A stretch of 33,561 nt of DNA from assembly GCA_947497945.1 (NCBI GenBank), contig CANMIP010000042.1:1-33561 (forward strand). The letters are read 5' to 3'. The position numbers were made by a program, and so were the translations under genes. This DNA comes from an uncultured Tropicimonas sp. (GTDB lineage Bacteria; Pseudomonadota; Alphaproteobacteria; Rhodobacterales; Rhodobacteraceae). Shown here piece after piece: positions 1 to 7,359 of the stretch (position 1 is its first letter; the number at the start of each line of letters is the position of its first letter). Below the pieces are notes generated by a model. The model did no database searches. It was not told the DNA's origin and saw only the letters and a program-made list of their open reading frames with translations.

Positions 1-175
1 GATCGCTTCTCCTTCGATGCGGCTCAGCCTTGGAGGCTATCACCGCCGGTGAAGCAGTCGGCACATTCCATTACCGGTCATTCGCCGCGGCGACCATGAG
101 CATCCGGAACACGCTACCTGCTAACCTTCGCCGTAGGTCGCACCCAGGGCAGCTGTGTAACGCTCTTTCAGCATG

Positions 176-1510
176 TTATGAGCGTTTCTGCAGCTTGGCC
201 TTGCCATCACAGTCTGGGAAGCGGACACAACCGAGAAATGCTCCATAGCGGCCGCGCCGCTCGACAAGCCATCCTGCTTCGCAACTGGGGCAAGCTGGCT
301 GGCTGTCACCGCAATCACTGCAAACCAGTTCTCTCTTGGTCCTGGAACGAGTCGGGAGGCCGACACCGCAGGCCGGACAAGCCGGCATGCGACTGCCGCA
401 AAGCTTCACATGCTCGCAGCGATACCAGTCGCGACCGTCCTTTCCAGCCATGTGCAGCAGACGCCCGCCGCAAACCGGGCAGGTGTGGGTGTGCTTCTGA
501 GTTTCCAGGGGCACGACCACGCCGAACTCGGACTCTTTCGTCAACTCTTCGACGAAGACGGAGGGGCGCGCCTCGGATGTAAGGATGGTCACTGTCCGCC
601 GAGCCCGGGTCACGGCGACATACATGACGCGCCGTTCTTCGGCATTCGGATATGGCTCGGCCTCGGGCGATACCAGGCTGAGAAGAGGGTCGTCGACGAT
701 CATCGACGGGAAGCCCATCTTCGCGTTATCGGCACCGAGGATGATGACGTGATCAGCCTCCAGGCCCTTCGATGCATGAATTGTCTTGAAGGTGACCGTC
801 GCCCCGGGGTTCTGGCGCTGAAGCTGCCCGACATCGGGTCTCAGGAAACGATATCGTCCAAGGATAAGGATCGACGGCTTGTCACCCCCCTTACCTTCAG
901 TAGCGGCAAGAGCAGCCACGGCGTCGTTCAAGGTCTTCTCCCCGGTGTCGCGCCGCGTCCAGGCGATCCTGATCGAAGGTTCGTCTGTCTCACCTGCCGG
1001 TATCACCGTCTTGGTGATCTGCGCCGGGTTGCGCAGAACGAAGCGACGGGCAGCCAATGCAATTTTGTCGACAGATCGGAAGGTCCGACCAAGATCGACG
1101 GTCCGATGGACGCCGATGGCCCCTGCATAGGTGCCGCCGAACTCCGCGCCGAAGTTGCGCATGATATGGATGTCCGACCCGGCAAACCGGTAGATCGACT
1201 GCCAGTCATCGCCGACGGCAAACACCTTGGCATCGGGGTGCTGGCGCTTGAGGGCCTGGATCAGCTTCGCCCGCCCGGTCGAGATGTCCTGGAATTCGTC
1301 GACGAGGATATGCCGGAACTGGCTCTGGTAGCGCCCGCTTTCGACAAGGGCCGTGGCGCGGTTCACCATGTCTTCGAAGTCGATCCGATCGCCCAGGCGG
1401 GACTGATATTCTCGGAACACGGCCGCGAAGATCGTGAGGAAGGCCTCGGCCCGCTTGCCCATCTTCAATGACTGCGCCTTGTCGGAGCAGTCCTCGAACC
1501 GATAGCCGCC
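176..1510 (-). pseudogene. HelD/UvrD-type DNA helicase, 5' end removed at the IS21 element
   Basis: This is the C-terminal part of a superfamily 1 helicase. Visible motifs are the Walker B-like LVDEFQDIS, GDDWQSIYRFAGSD (motif III), TIHASKGLEADHVI (motif V) and YVAVTRARR (motif VI). The last 100 residues hold repeated CPxCG/CxxCG pairs (CPVCG, CPACG, CSDCG, CPSC) and end in FLGCVRFPDCDG, like the zinc fingers of topoisomerase I and of HelD-like helicases. The reading frame stays open upstream of any start codon up to base 1510 and stops exactly at the left inverted repeat of the insertion sequence. The N-terminal Walker A half is therefore absent. Such enzymes unwind DNA in repair or recombination. 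This copy lacks its ATP-binding loop and promoter and should be inactive. The family assignment is firm. Whether the lost part survives elsewhere cannot be told from this window. Confidence 0.88.
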
Positions 1511-1539
1511 GTGTTGATTTCCGCTGAGAAGTGACCCGG
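1511..1539. repeat. IS21 left terminal inverted repeat
   Basis: This 29-bp sequence is the exact reverse complement of 4051-4079. It marks the element boundary at the helicase side, where the helicase frame is cut. Confidence 0.9.
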
Positions 1540-1583
1540 TATTTTCACCGAGATTTGACCCACCTTTGTTTATTCCTCGGCGG

Positions 1584-2375
1584 TCATGTTGTGGTCAATG
1601 CTGGCGTTTCCTTTCTTGTTTTCTTGGCAGCTTCGGAGCTGGCTTTGAGGCGGTATCTGTCGTTGCCTGTCTCCAGGATGTGACAGCGGTGTGTGAGCCG
1701 GTCGAGGAGTGCCGTTGTCATCTTTGCATCGCCGAAGACCTGCGCCCATTCTGAGAAGCTGAGGTTTGTGGTGATGATCACGCTGGTGCGCTCGTAGAGT
1801 TTGCTCAGGAGGTGGAACAAGAGCGCACCGCCTGATGAACTGAACGGCAGGTATCCCAGTTCGTCGAGGATGACCAAGTCGACCTTGGTGAGCATCTCGG
1901 CCATTTTTCCGGCCTTTCCAAGCGCCTTTTCCTGTTCCAGCGCGTTGACGAGTTCCACCGTCGAGTAGAAGCGCACTTTGCCTCTGTGATGCTCGATGGC
2001 CTGGACACCGATGGCGGTTGCGATGTGACTCTTGCCCGTGCCGGGGCCACCGATCAGGACGACGTTTTCCGCATTTTCCATGAACTCGCCGCGGTGCAAC
2101 TGCCGGACGGTGGCTTCATTGATCTCGCTGGATTTGAAGTCAAAGCCAGCGAGGTCTTTGTAAGACGGGAAGCGCGCAACCTTCGTGTGGTATGCGATTG
2201 ACCGCACCTCTCGTTCTGCAATCTCGGCCTTGAGCAGTTGGGACAACATCGGCGTTGCAGCCTCGAACGCTGGCGCCCCCTGGGCGACCAGATCCTCGAC
2301 GGCCTGCGCCATGCCATGGAGCTTGAGGCTGCGGAGCATGATCACAATCGAGGCTCCTGCTGGATCATGACGCAT
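1584..2375 (-). CDS. istB: IS21 helper ATPase IstB
   Basis: This is a 263-residue AAA+ ATPase that assists the IstA transposase in target selection and transposition. It has a Walker A motif (GGPGTGKSH), a Walker B motif ([11 protein letters not shown]) and the arginine-containing C-terminal region [11 protein letters not shown] typical of IstB. Length and motifs fit the family. The start chosen is the ATG at 2375, giving MRHDPAG. It overlaps the istA stop by 11 bases, the normal coupled arrangement. An upstream in-frame start would lie well inside istA. The gene looks intact, although its partner istA is broken. Confidence 0.93.
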   Translation of the reverse strand: MRHDPAGASIVIMLRSLKLHGMAQAVEDLVAQGAPAFEAATPMLSQLLKAEIAEREVRSIAYHTKVARFPSYKDLAGFDFKSSEINEATVRQLHRGEFMENAENVVLIGGPGTGKSHIATAIGVQAIEHHRGKVRFYSTVELVNALEQEKALGKAGKMAEMLTKVDLVILDELGYLPFSSSGGALLFHLLSKLYERTSVIITTNLSFSEWAQVFGDAKMTTALLDRLTHRCHILETGNDRYRLKASSEAAKKTRKETPALTTT

Positions 2376-3965
2376 GGCGCTTCTCCCCAGCCTGCCTGAG
2401 GTCATCGTAGCGGTCGACATTGGCCTCCGGAGTTGTTTCCAGGGCCAGGGCTTCCGGCGGGTCGACCTCTGGAAGATTGGTCTGTTTGCGGTCGAGCAAT
2501 CTGTGGAGGAGGTTCAGGATGTGTGTCTTGGTCGGCACGCCAGCTTCCAGCGCCAGCTCCACGGCGCACAGAACAGCATCTTCGTCGTGATGCAGAACCA
2601 GGGACAGGATATCGACCATTTCCCGGTCACCACCCTCCTTGCGCAGCATGTGATCTTGCAGGTGGCGGAAGGCTTCGGGCATCTCGGTGAACGGCGCACC
2701 GTTGCGCAGGGCACCGGGTTTGCGCTGGAGCGAGCCATTGTCCGCCATTGGTCCGAGGACAATGGCGAGCGCCAGGTAATGGCGCCAATCATAGATGACC
2801 TTTCCGGGTTTATGGTGCGACCGCTCTATGACGCGATCATGGGTGCAGACGGTTTGGCCTTCCGCTACGACAACCAACCGTTCGGGGTAGACGTGAAGGC
2901 TGACAGGACGGTTGGCAAAGCTGGCAGGAACGCTGTAGCGATTGCGTTCGAAGGTGATCAGGCATGTTGGCGATACCCGTTTGCTTTGCTCCACAAATCC
3001 GTCGAAGGCCGGTGGAAGCGCCATCAGCGTAGGCTTCTCGGCCTCCCAGACATCGGCAATCGTGCCCGGCAGTTCCCGGTGTTTTGTCTCGGCCCAAAGG
3101 GCCATGCAGCGATCCTCCAGCCACTGGTTCAGTTCGGCCAAACCGGTGAAGACGGGCATGACCTGCCAAAGGCGGTTGCGCGCGTCCTGGACATTCTTCT
3201 CGACCTGACCTTTCTCCCAACCCGCGGCCGGGTTGCAGAACTCGGGCTCAAAGACGTAGTGGCTGGCCATGGCTTTGAAGCGGGCATTGACGTCACGCTG
3301 TTTGCCGCGACCAACACGATCCACCGCCGTCTTCGCTCGGCCTGGCCTCGGACCAATGGCGGCCAAACCTCGCTGTCGTAGATCCCGCGTCCAGGAACAC
3401 CGCCGAAGACACGGAACGCATGCCAATGGGCGTCGAACAGCATCTCGTGGGTTTGCAGCGGATAGGCCCGCACCAGAAACGCCCGGCTGTGCGACAGCTT
3501 GATATGGGCAACCTGCAGCTTGACCCGTTCGCCACAAATGTTGGCCCAGTCTTCGCTCCAGTCGAACTGGAAAGCCTCGCCGGGCTGAAACACCAAAGGA
3601 ACGTAGGTGCCGCGTCCCGTCGTTTGCGAAGTCCGATGCCGGTCCGCGCGCCACGCGCGGGCAAAAGCCGCCACGCGTCCGTAGGAACCATCATAGCCAA
3701 GCTTCACCAGATCAGCATGCATCTGCTTCAAAGTTCGGCGTTCCTTGCGCGGCTGGCGTGTCTGCACAAGCAGCCAGGCGGACAGACGATCCGCATAAGG
3801 GTCCAGCTTGCTCGGACGTGCTGGCGTTTTGAACTTCGGCTCAGTCGCGCCTTCGCGAAGGTACTTTCTGATGGTGTTGCGAGACAGGCCAGTGCGCCGG
3901 GAAATCTCGCGGATTGGCATCTTGTCACGCAATGCCCAGCGTCGGATGACACTCAAAAATCCCAT
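2365..3965 (-). pseudogene. istA: IS21 transposase IstA, frame broken near the second catalytic Asp
   Basis: IstA is the DDE transposase of the element. The N-terminal half starts at ATG 3965, with GGAG eight bases upstream. It has a helix-turn-helix (ISRRTGLSRNTIRKYL) and the first catalytic Asp (FQFDWSEDW), and it runs to GIYD, the second Asp. The rest, including [10 protein letters not shown] with the catalytic Glu and a normal C-terminus, continues in another frame from about 3333 to 2365. Between GIYD and [10 protein letters not shown] lie 41 bases, where family members have about two codons, so an insertion of roughly 35 bases has shifted the frame. IstA is normally one continuous ORF of about 500 residues. 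Programmed frameshifting at this site is not expected, so this copy is most likely inactive. Confidence 0.88.
3334..3374. repeat. Small insertion in istA carrying an inverted copy of an internal IS segment
   Basis: Forty-one bases separate the codons for GIYD and KTAVDR in istA. Within them, 3346-3362 is the exact reverse complement of 2742-2758, a 17-bp segment of the same istA gene about 600 bp away. The insertion also contains a short GGCCT tandem. A templated, repair-associated insertion explains this better than random sequence. Confidence 0.6.
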
Positions 3966-4050
3966 GTCGATCACTCCATATCTCCCCAACCAAATCCGTC
4001 GGGGCAACGTGTTCACATGGGTCAGTTCTCAGTGAAAATCTGGGGGGCTA

Positions 4051-4079
4051 CCGGGTCACTTCTCAGCGGAAATCAACAC
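4051..4079. repeat. IS21 right terminal inverted repeat
   Basis: This is the perfect 29-bp partner of 1511-1539. The AraC-like fragment begins directly after it. Confidence 0.9.
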
Positions 4080-4532
4080 CGCATTGCCTTCAAGACGGCT
4101 GATATGGATGTGCCGCTGTTGACGGCCGACGACAACTTGCAGCGTACGCTTTCGGTCATTTGCGAGAACACACTGGCCCAGATGCCGAAAACGCCGAACA
4201 GCGTGGCCCGACTGGTTGAGAGACAGATCACGGCGCGTCTTGCAGCCGGCACAGCCCAGCAGGATGCGATTGCGGCTGAACTTGGGATGAGCGCCCGAAC
4301 GCTGGCCCGCCGACTGACCGACGAGGGCACGAGTTTCGCAGCCGTCGTCGCCAACCTGCGAAAGGCGCTGGCCCGGGACTAACTGCTCAACAGCACGCTT
4401 CCGCTCACCGAGATCGCCTATCTTCTCGGATATAGCGACGCCAGTACCTTCAGCAAGGCATTCCGGAGGTGGTACGGTCAGCCGCCCAGCGACTTCAGGG
4501 AGCGGCCTGCAACAGAAGCGCCCCTGGCATAG
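4080..4532 (+). pseudogene. AraC/XylS-family regulator fragment with in-frame stop
   Basis: The frame from the IS21 right end encodes the C-terminal part of an AraC-type regulator. It has a first helix-turn-helix (AAELGMSARTLARRLTDEG) and, after a TAA at 4380-4382, a second (LPLTEIAYLLGYSDASTF) ending in SKAFRRWYGQPPSDFRE. The TAA stands where relatives commonly have an aromatic residue, in the context ALARD-stop-LLNS, so it is probably a nonsense mutation of a Tyr codon. The ligand-binding N-terminal domain is missing because the IS has removed it. The architecture matches the intact AraC-type regulator at 5680-6702. The gene is dead twice over, by truncation and by nonsense. Confidence 0.88.
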
Positions 4533-4622
4533 GGCGAACGATCTGAATAGGGGCCGGGACTGTTCGGATCATAGGTCCGCATTTGCACGTCTCTCCGTCT
4601 TCCTGGACCACCCTGACGCAAC

Positions 4623-4653
4623 AAACCCGGCAAGCCTGGGGCCCACCGGGTTT
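4623..4653 (-). terminator. Terminator-like hairpin after zipper gene 1, shared with genes 2 and 4
   Basis: AAACCCGG (4623-4630) pairs with CCGGGTTT (4646-4653). On the minus strand the stem ends in GGGTTTGTTG, a modest T-rich tail. The same hairpin and the roughly 50 bases between it and the stop codon recur at 5143-5213 and 7260-7359. The homology starts abruptly at CAACAAACCCGGC in all three copies. Confidence 0.65.
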
Positions 4654-4722
4654 GAAGCAGATGCCGGATCGCTCCAGCGTCGGTTGGAAAGGGATAACCG
4701 TTCCGATTATCTCGTTGCGGGA

Positions 4723-5016
4723 TCAGCGCTTGTGCTTGTTGCCGCCCTTGTTGCCCTTCTTGGCGTCGCGTGCGCGGTCGCGGTTGTCATCGCGGTCCCG
4801 GTCTTCGGCGATCTTGCCGCCGAGGGCGCCGGCCGCGGCACCGAGGGCTAGGCCGTCCTTGGCGTCACCACCGGTGATCTCGGTCAGCACGGCGCCGGCC
4901 ACAGCGCCCTTGAGGGCCTTTTCACCGATGTCGCCGGCATTGGCGGCCATCGGGGCGACCAGGACGAGCGAAGCGGCAAGGGCGGCGAATACGGTGTTCT
5001 TGAGAGTGTTTGTCAT
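4723..5016 (-). CDS. Small secreted glycine-zipper protein (array member 1)
   Basis: This 97-residue protein starts MTNTLKNTVF. A Sec signal peptide ends around PMAANA, followed by a glycine/alanine-rich zipper segment (EKALKGAVAGAVLTEI and GLALGAAAGALGGK) and a highly charged Arg/Asp/Lys tail. Glycine zippers pack as membrane-associated helical hairpins, so the product is probably periplasmic or outer-membrane associated. Its function is unknown. The start at 5016 is chosen because MTNTLK is conserved in members 2 and 3 and is preceded by AAAGGTTGGAACC. Its mature part is almost identical to the C-terminal domain of the rhomboid fusion at 7360-8031. The region upstream holds only about 80 bases before the 3' module of member 2, and it lacks the GGCCA repeats found before members 2 and 3. 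Confidence 0.8.
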   Translation of the reverse strand: MTNTLKNTVFAALAASLVLVAPMAANAGDIGEKALKGAVAGAVLTEITGGDAKDGLALGAAAGALGGKIAEDRDRDDNRDRARDAKKGNKGGNKHKR

Positions 5017-5038
5017 CGGTTCCAACCTTTCTGACGGT

Positions 5039-5057
5039 GGCGACCTCCGTGGCCGCC
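5039..5057 (-). promoter_or_regulatory. Conserved 5'UTR hairpin of zipper gene 1
   Basis: On the minus strand GGCGGCC-ACGGA-GGTCGCC forms a seven-pair stem, including one G-U, that ends 22 bases before the start codon. Members 2 and 3 have GGCAGCC/GGTTGCC in the same place. The A-U pair there is a G-C pair here, a compensatory change that supports an RNA structure. The Shine-Dalgarno-like AAAGG lies between the stem and the ATG. Confidence 0.55.
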
Positions 5058-5142
5058 TTCTGTTGAAAGATCTAAGGGAGCCGACATGCCCCCGCTTGAG
5101 AGCACCCGACAGCTTCATTGGAATGGCTGACAGAAGCGCAAC

Positions 5143-5173
5143 AAACCCGGCAGGCTTGCGGCCTACCGGGTCT
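5143..5173 (-). terminator. Terminator-like hairpin after zipper gene 2
   Basis: AAACCCGG pairs with CCGGGTCT (one mismatch), and the stem extends inward through AGGC/GCCT. It is homologous to the hairpins at 4623 and 7260. The conserved stretch between it and the stop codon is kept, although the C-terminal coding part of this gene is unlike that of members 1 and 4. Confidence 0.65.
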
Positions 5174-5213
5174 GAAGCAGATGCCTGAACTCTCTGGCGT
5201 CGGTTGGAAAGGG

Positions 5214-5471
5214 TTATCCGTTGCGGCTGTCCTGCTTGCAGTCGCGCTTGTCGGCGCCAACGGCACCTTCAACAGCGCGGCAGTCCTGCCGGTCGCCGCG
5301 GTTGTCCTGGCGGCCATCCTGGCGGTCATCGCGGCGGTCCATGCCGTTGGTCAGGGCGACCACGAAGGAGCCGTCTGCGGATACGGTGTCGGCCTGAGCA
5401 GCCATCGGGAGGGTCACGAGCATGGCGGCGGCAACGGCGGAGAAGAGAGCGGTCTTGAGAGTGTTCGTCAT
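5214..5471 (-). CDS. Small secreted protein with Arg/Asp-rich repeat tail (array member 2)
   Basis: This 85-residue product starts MTNTLKTALF. Its signal peptide is nearly identical to that of member 3 and cuts near MAAQA. The mature part differs from the other members. It opens with DTVSADGSFVVALTNG and then carries a low-complexity tail of RDD/RQD/RGD units with two Cys (RQDCRAVEG and KRDCKQD). No glycine zipper remains. The start at 5471 is set by the conserved MTNTLK and the AAAAGG before it. An in-frame ATG 17 codons upstream exists, but it would bury the signal peptide. The gene diverges from the AraC-type regulator at 5680, and the region between holds a candidate operator. Its function is unknown. 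Shared flanks show common descent with members 1 and 3, with replacement of the C-terminus. Confidence 0.72.
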   Translation of the reverse strand: MTNTLKTALFSAVAAAMLVTLPMAAQADTVSADGSFVVALTNGMDRRDDRQDGRQDNRGDRQDCRAVEGAVGADKRDCKQDSRNG

Positions 5472-5494
5472 GGGTTCCAACCTTTTCTGACTGT

Positions 5495-5513
5495 GGCAAC
5501 CTTCGTGGCTGCC
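5495..5513 (-). promoter_or_regulatory. Conserved 5'UTR hairpin of zipper gene 2
   Basis: On the minus strand GGCAGCC-ACGAA-GGTTGCC folds into a seven-pair stem 23 bases before the start codon. It matches the hairpins at 5039 and 7109 in position and length. Confidence 0.55.
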
Positions 5514-5562
5514 TTCTGTCATTGAATTTGGGGAAACCTACCCAAAAACGATTGCGATTTAA

Positions 5563-5588
5563 GGCCAGCGCATTGTCAATAAAGGCCA
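5563..5588. promoter_or_regulatory. Candidate AraC-type operator between zipper gene 2 and the regulator
   Basis: Two direct GGCCA motifs (5563-5567 and 5584-5588) are 21 bp apart, start to start, and flank the palindrome ATTGTCAAT (5572-5580). AraC-family proteins bind direct repeats about two helical turns apart. The same arrangement with the same 21-bp period occurs at 7177-7202. A further block, GATTGCGATTTA, is shared just to the left of both. Read on the minus strand the palindrome contains TTGACA, a consensus -35, but no convincing -10 follows at 16-18 bp. Confidence 0.5.
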
Positions 5589-5679
5589 ATCATGCAGAGA
5601 TGGACCTGAACCCGGCAATGGGGCACCGGAAACTCGGACATTCCCGACCGGTGGTGGCAAATTGGACAGGAGGGCACAA

Positions 5680-6702
5680 ATGTCCGACATAACAATCCTG
5701 CGGTTGAAACATCTTGTCTCCGAATATGAGAACCTGGGGAGCAACGCATTTGCCGCCCCGATCCTTCGGTCCTGTGGCGTCTCGTCGGCTACCATGAACG
5801 ACCCCAAGGGACGGGTCACGATTCGCCAGGAAGCGGAGTTTGTTCGCCGCGCCTGTGACGCGTTGGACGATCCCTGCTTCGCCGCGCGCGCGGGATTGGA
5901 ATACCGGGACGGGGTGACTCTCACGGCCTATGTCGCCCGAAGCTGCGAGACCCTGCAGCAGGCAATGGAGCTCGCATCGCGCTTTCTCGCGCTCGCCGAC
6001 TCAGACACGATGTTGGTTCTGGAAGAGTTGAAAGGAAGCCCCTTCTTCGCGGTGCAAAGTCGAAGTGGAACACTTGATCGGGACTACCGTCACCGGGAGT
6101 TTCTCGTCTTCGCGCTTGTGGCAAGACTGCGGAGAATTGCCGGGGCCGGGTTTACGCCGGCCGGGCTGGCCTTTCGGCACGATATCCGAGCTCACCATTC
6201 TGCCCTGGAACGGCTTGCCGGGTGTTCGGTGCATGTCGAGCAGGAAAAAACCGGCCTATGGCTGACACCTGCCACACTCCAGTTGCCGATCTCCACCGCC
6301 GACCCGGAATTGCGTGCCTATCTGAGCCAGCATGGCGAAGGTCTATTGAAGGCGCATTCGCAGGATGACCGACCATTGTCTGAACAGGTCGAAGCGGCAC
6401 TCCTGGAGAGTTTGCCCGGACGCCTTCCCTCGGCCGAGGAAATCGCTGCACGCGTGGGTGTGAGCCGCCGGACAATGACCCGCAAACTGACAGGGTCCGG
6501 CGATCCATATCGTGCCATTCTGGACAGGGTCCGTCTTGGACTGGCAAAGGAATGGCTTCGCGACGAGTACTCCATCGCCGAGATCGCCTTCCTTCTGGAC
6601 TATGCGGACCAGGCCGCCTTTACCACGGCCTTCCGACGCTGGACCGGAACGACGCCAAATGCCTTTAGAGCCGCGCAAGGCGCGGGTCCCCGCAGCATTT
6701 GA
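5680..6702 (+). CDS. AraC-family transcriptional regulator with arabinose-binding-like N-terminal domain
   Basis: This 340-residue regulator is of the OruR/ArgR-like AraC type. Residues about 15-205 form the Arabinose_bd-like sensing domain. Residues about 230-330 form the double helix-turn-helix, with EEIAARVGVSRRTMTRKL as the first and YSIAEIAFLLDYADQAAF as the second, followed by the signature AFRRWTGTTPNAFRA. The ATG at 5680 is chosen over a TTG at 5662 because AGGAGG lies seven bases upstream. It is transcribed away from zipper gene 2 and towards zipper gene 3. The GGCCA direct repeats upstream of itself and of gene 3 suggest autoregulation and control of those genes (inference). The inducer is unknown. 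Confidence 0.92.
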   Translation: MSDITILRLKHLVSEYENLGSNAFAAPILRSCGVSSATMNDPKGRVTIRQEAEFVRRACDALDDPCFAARAGLEYRDGVTLTAYVARSCETLQQAMELASRFLALADSDTMLVLEELKGSPFFAVQSRSGTLDRDYRHREFLVFALVARLRRIAGAGFTPAGLAFRHDIRAHHSALERLAGCSVHVEQEKTGLWLTPATLQLPISTADPELRAYLSQHGEGLLKAHSQDDRPLSEQVEAALLESLPGRLPSAEEIAARVGVSRRTMTRKLTGSGDPYRAILDRVRLGLAKEWLRDEYSIAEIAFLLDYADQAAFTTAFRRWTGTTPNAFRAAQGAGPRSI

Positions 6703-6754
6703 GGGTCGGATCAGCCACGCTTCTGCGGTCGAAGTGTGGCGGGAACACATGGCG

Positions 6755-6781
6755 ACCCGGTCGAGCGGTTGCTCGCCGGGT
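6755..6781 (-). terminator. Hairpin after zipper gene 3
   Basis: ACCCGG-t-CGAGC-GGTT-GCTCG-CCGGGT forms an almost perfect stem of eleven pairs. It lies between the convergent AraC gene and zipper gene 3 and could end transcription from both. The tail is not strongly T-rich. Confidence 0.5.
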
Positions 6782-6824
6782 CTTGCCTTTCACGTCTCCG
6801 GGCGCTGTCGCACTGCGTCCGGGA

Positions 6825-7085
6825 TCAGTTTCTCCGGTCCTGGCGATCTTCGACGCGATCCTCGACATTGTTCTTGTCGACGGCGCCGGCGACTGCGCCG
6901 ACAGCGGCACCAGTGGCCGCGCCCTGGGCTGCGTCTCCGCCCGAGACTTCCGCAACCACCGCACCGGCCACAGCGCCCTTCACGGCCTTTTCGGCAACGT
7001 GGTTGGCCTGGGCTGCCATCGGGAGGGTCACGAGCATCGCGGCGGCAACGGCGGAGAAGAGAGCGGTCTTGAGAGTGTTTGTCAT
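6825..7085 (-). CDS. Small secreted glycine-zipper protein (array member 3)
   Basis: This is an 86-residue protein. The signal peptide, starting MTNTLKTALF and ending MAAQA, is almost identical to that of member 2. The mature part resembles member 1: EKAVKGAVAGAVVAEV, then GAATGAAVGAVAGAVD, a glycine/alanine zipper, and a short charged tail of ED/RQD residues. It is probably exported and membrane-associated through the zipper, with unknown function. The start at 7085 follows the conserved MTNTLK and its upstream AAGG. It has its own 5'UTR hairpin and upstream GGCCA pair. It lacks the 3' module found after members 1, 2 and 4 and has a different hairpin instead. Confidence 0.8.
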   Translation of the reverse strand: MTNTLKTALFSAVAAAMLVTLPMAAQANHVAEKAVKGAVAGAVVAEVSGGDAAQGAATGAAVGAVAGAVDKNNVEDRVEDRQDRRN

Positions 7086-7108
7086 GGGTTCCAACCTTGT
7101 CTGACAGT

Positions 7109-7127
7109 GGCAACCTCCGTGGCTGCC
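7109..7127 (-). promoter_or_regulatory. Conserved 5'UTR hairpin of zipper gene 3
   Basis: On the minus strand GGCAGCC-ACGGA-GGTTGCC forms the same seven-pair stem as in genes 1 and 2, 23 bases before the start. Confidence 0.55.
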
Positions 7128-7176
7128 TTCTGTCATTGAGTTTAGGGAAACTCATCCATCTTTGATTGCGATTTAT

Positions 7177-7202
7177 GGCCATCAAATTGTCAATTGAGGC
7201 CA
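7177..7202. promoter_or_regulatory. Candidate AraC-type operator upstream of zipper gene 3
   Basis: GGCCA at 7177-7181 and at 7198-7202 are 21 bp apart and flank ATTGTCAAT at 7186-7194. This is the same layout as upstream of zipper gene 2. GATTGCGATTTA precedes the left motif in both copies. Confidence 0.5.
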
Positions 7203-7259
7203 AGTCGGAAGATCGGCTCGGCACAGGACCGGGGCCAGCATTGCTCCGCCCCAACCAAC

Positions 7260-7290
7260 AAACCCGGCGAGCCTGGGGCTCACCGGGTTT
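7260..7290 (-). terminator. Terminator-like hairpin after the rhomboid-zipper fusion
   Basis: AAACCCGG (7260-7267) pairs with CCGGGTTT (7283-7290). The sequence between the stop codon and this hairpin is closely similar to that after member 1, so the 3' module moved together with the zipper coding segment. Confidence 0.65.
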
Positions 7291-7359
7291 GAAGCAGATG
7301 CCGGATCTCTCCAGCGTCGGTTGGAAGGGGTCAACCGTTCCGGTTGTCTTGTTGCGGGA

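Larger units (their letters stand above)
1511..4079 (-). mobile_element. IS21-family insertion sequence with istAB
   Basis: Bases 1511-1539 and 4051-4079 form a perfect 29-bp inverted repeat, with outer bases (G)TGTTGATTTCC reading inwards, and they enclose an istA-istB pair read on the minus strand. Degenerate extra copies of the terminal motif lie just inside both ends, as is usual for IS21 transposase-binding sites. The flanks share only CCG next to the TG/CA ends, not a clear 4-8 bp duplication. The genes on the two sides are unrelated and both lack their 5' parts, so the element probably marks a deletion or an inter-element recombination junction rather than a simple insertion. istA is disrupted, so the element is probably not autonomous. 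Confidence 0.93.

Noticed and set aside
1-175. Short plus-strand frame at the window start
   Set aside because: It runs antisense into the helicase end, has no ribosome site and shows no recognisable protein features.
410-1471. Long plus-strand frame opposite the helicase
   Set aside because: It is a mirror of the helicase coding strand in GC-rich DNA. The motifs are all on the minus strand.
2374-3381. Long plus-strand frame opposite istA
   Set aside because: It is a shadow of the transposase gene, with no family features of its own.
5472-5522. Upstream in-frame ATG for zipper members 2 and 3 (17 codons earlier)
   Set aside because: It would place a hydrophilic stretch before a clear signal peptide and is absent in member 1. 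The region is better explained as a 5'UTR hairpin.
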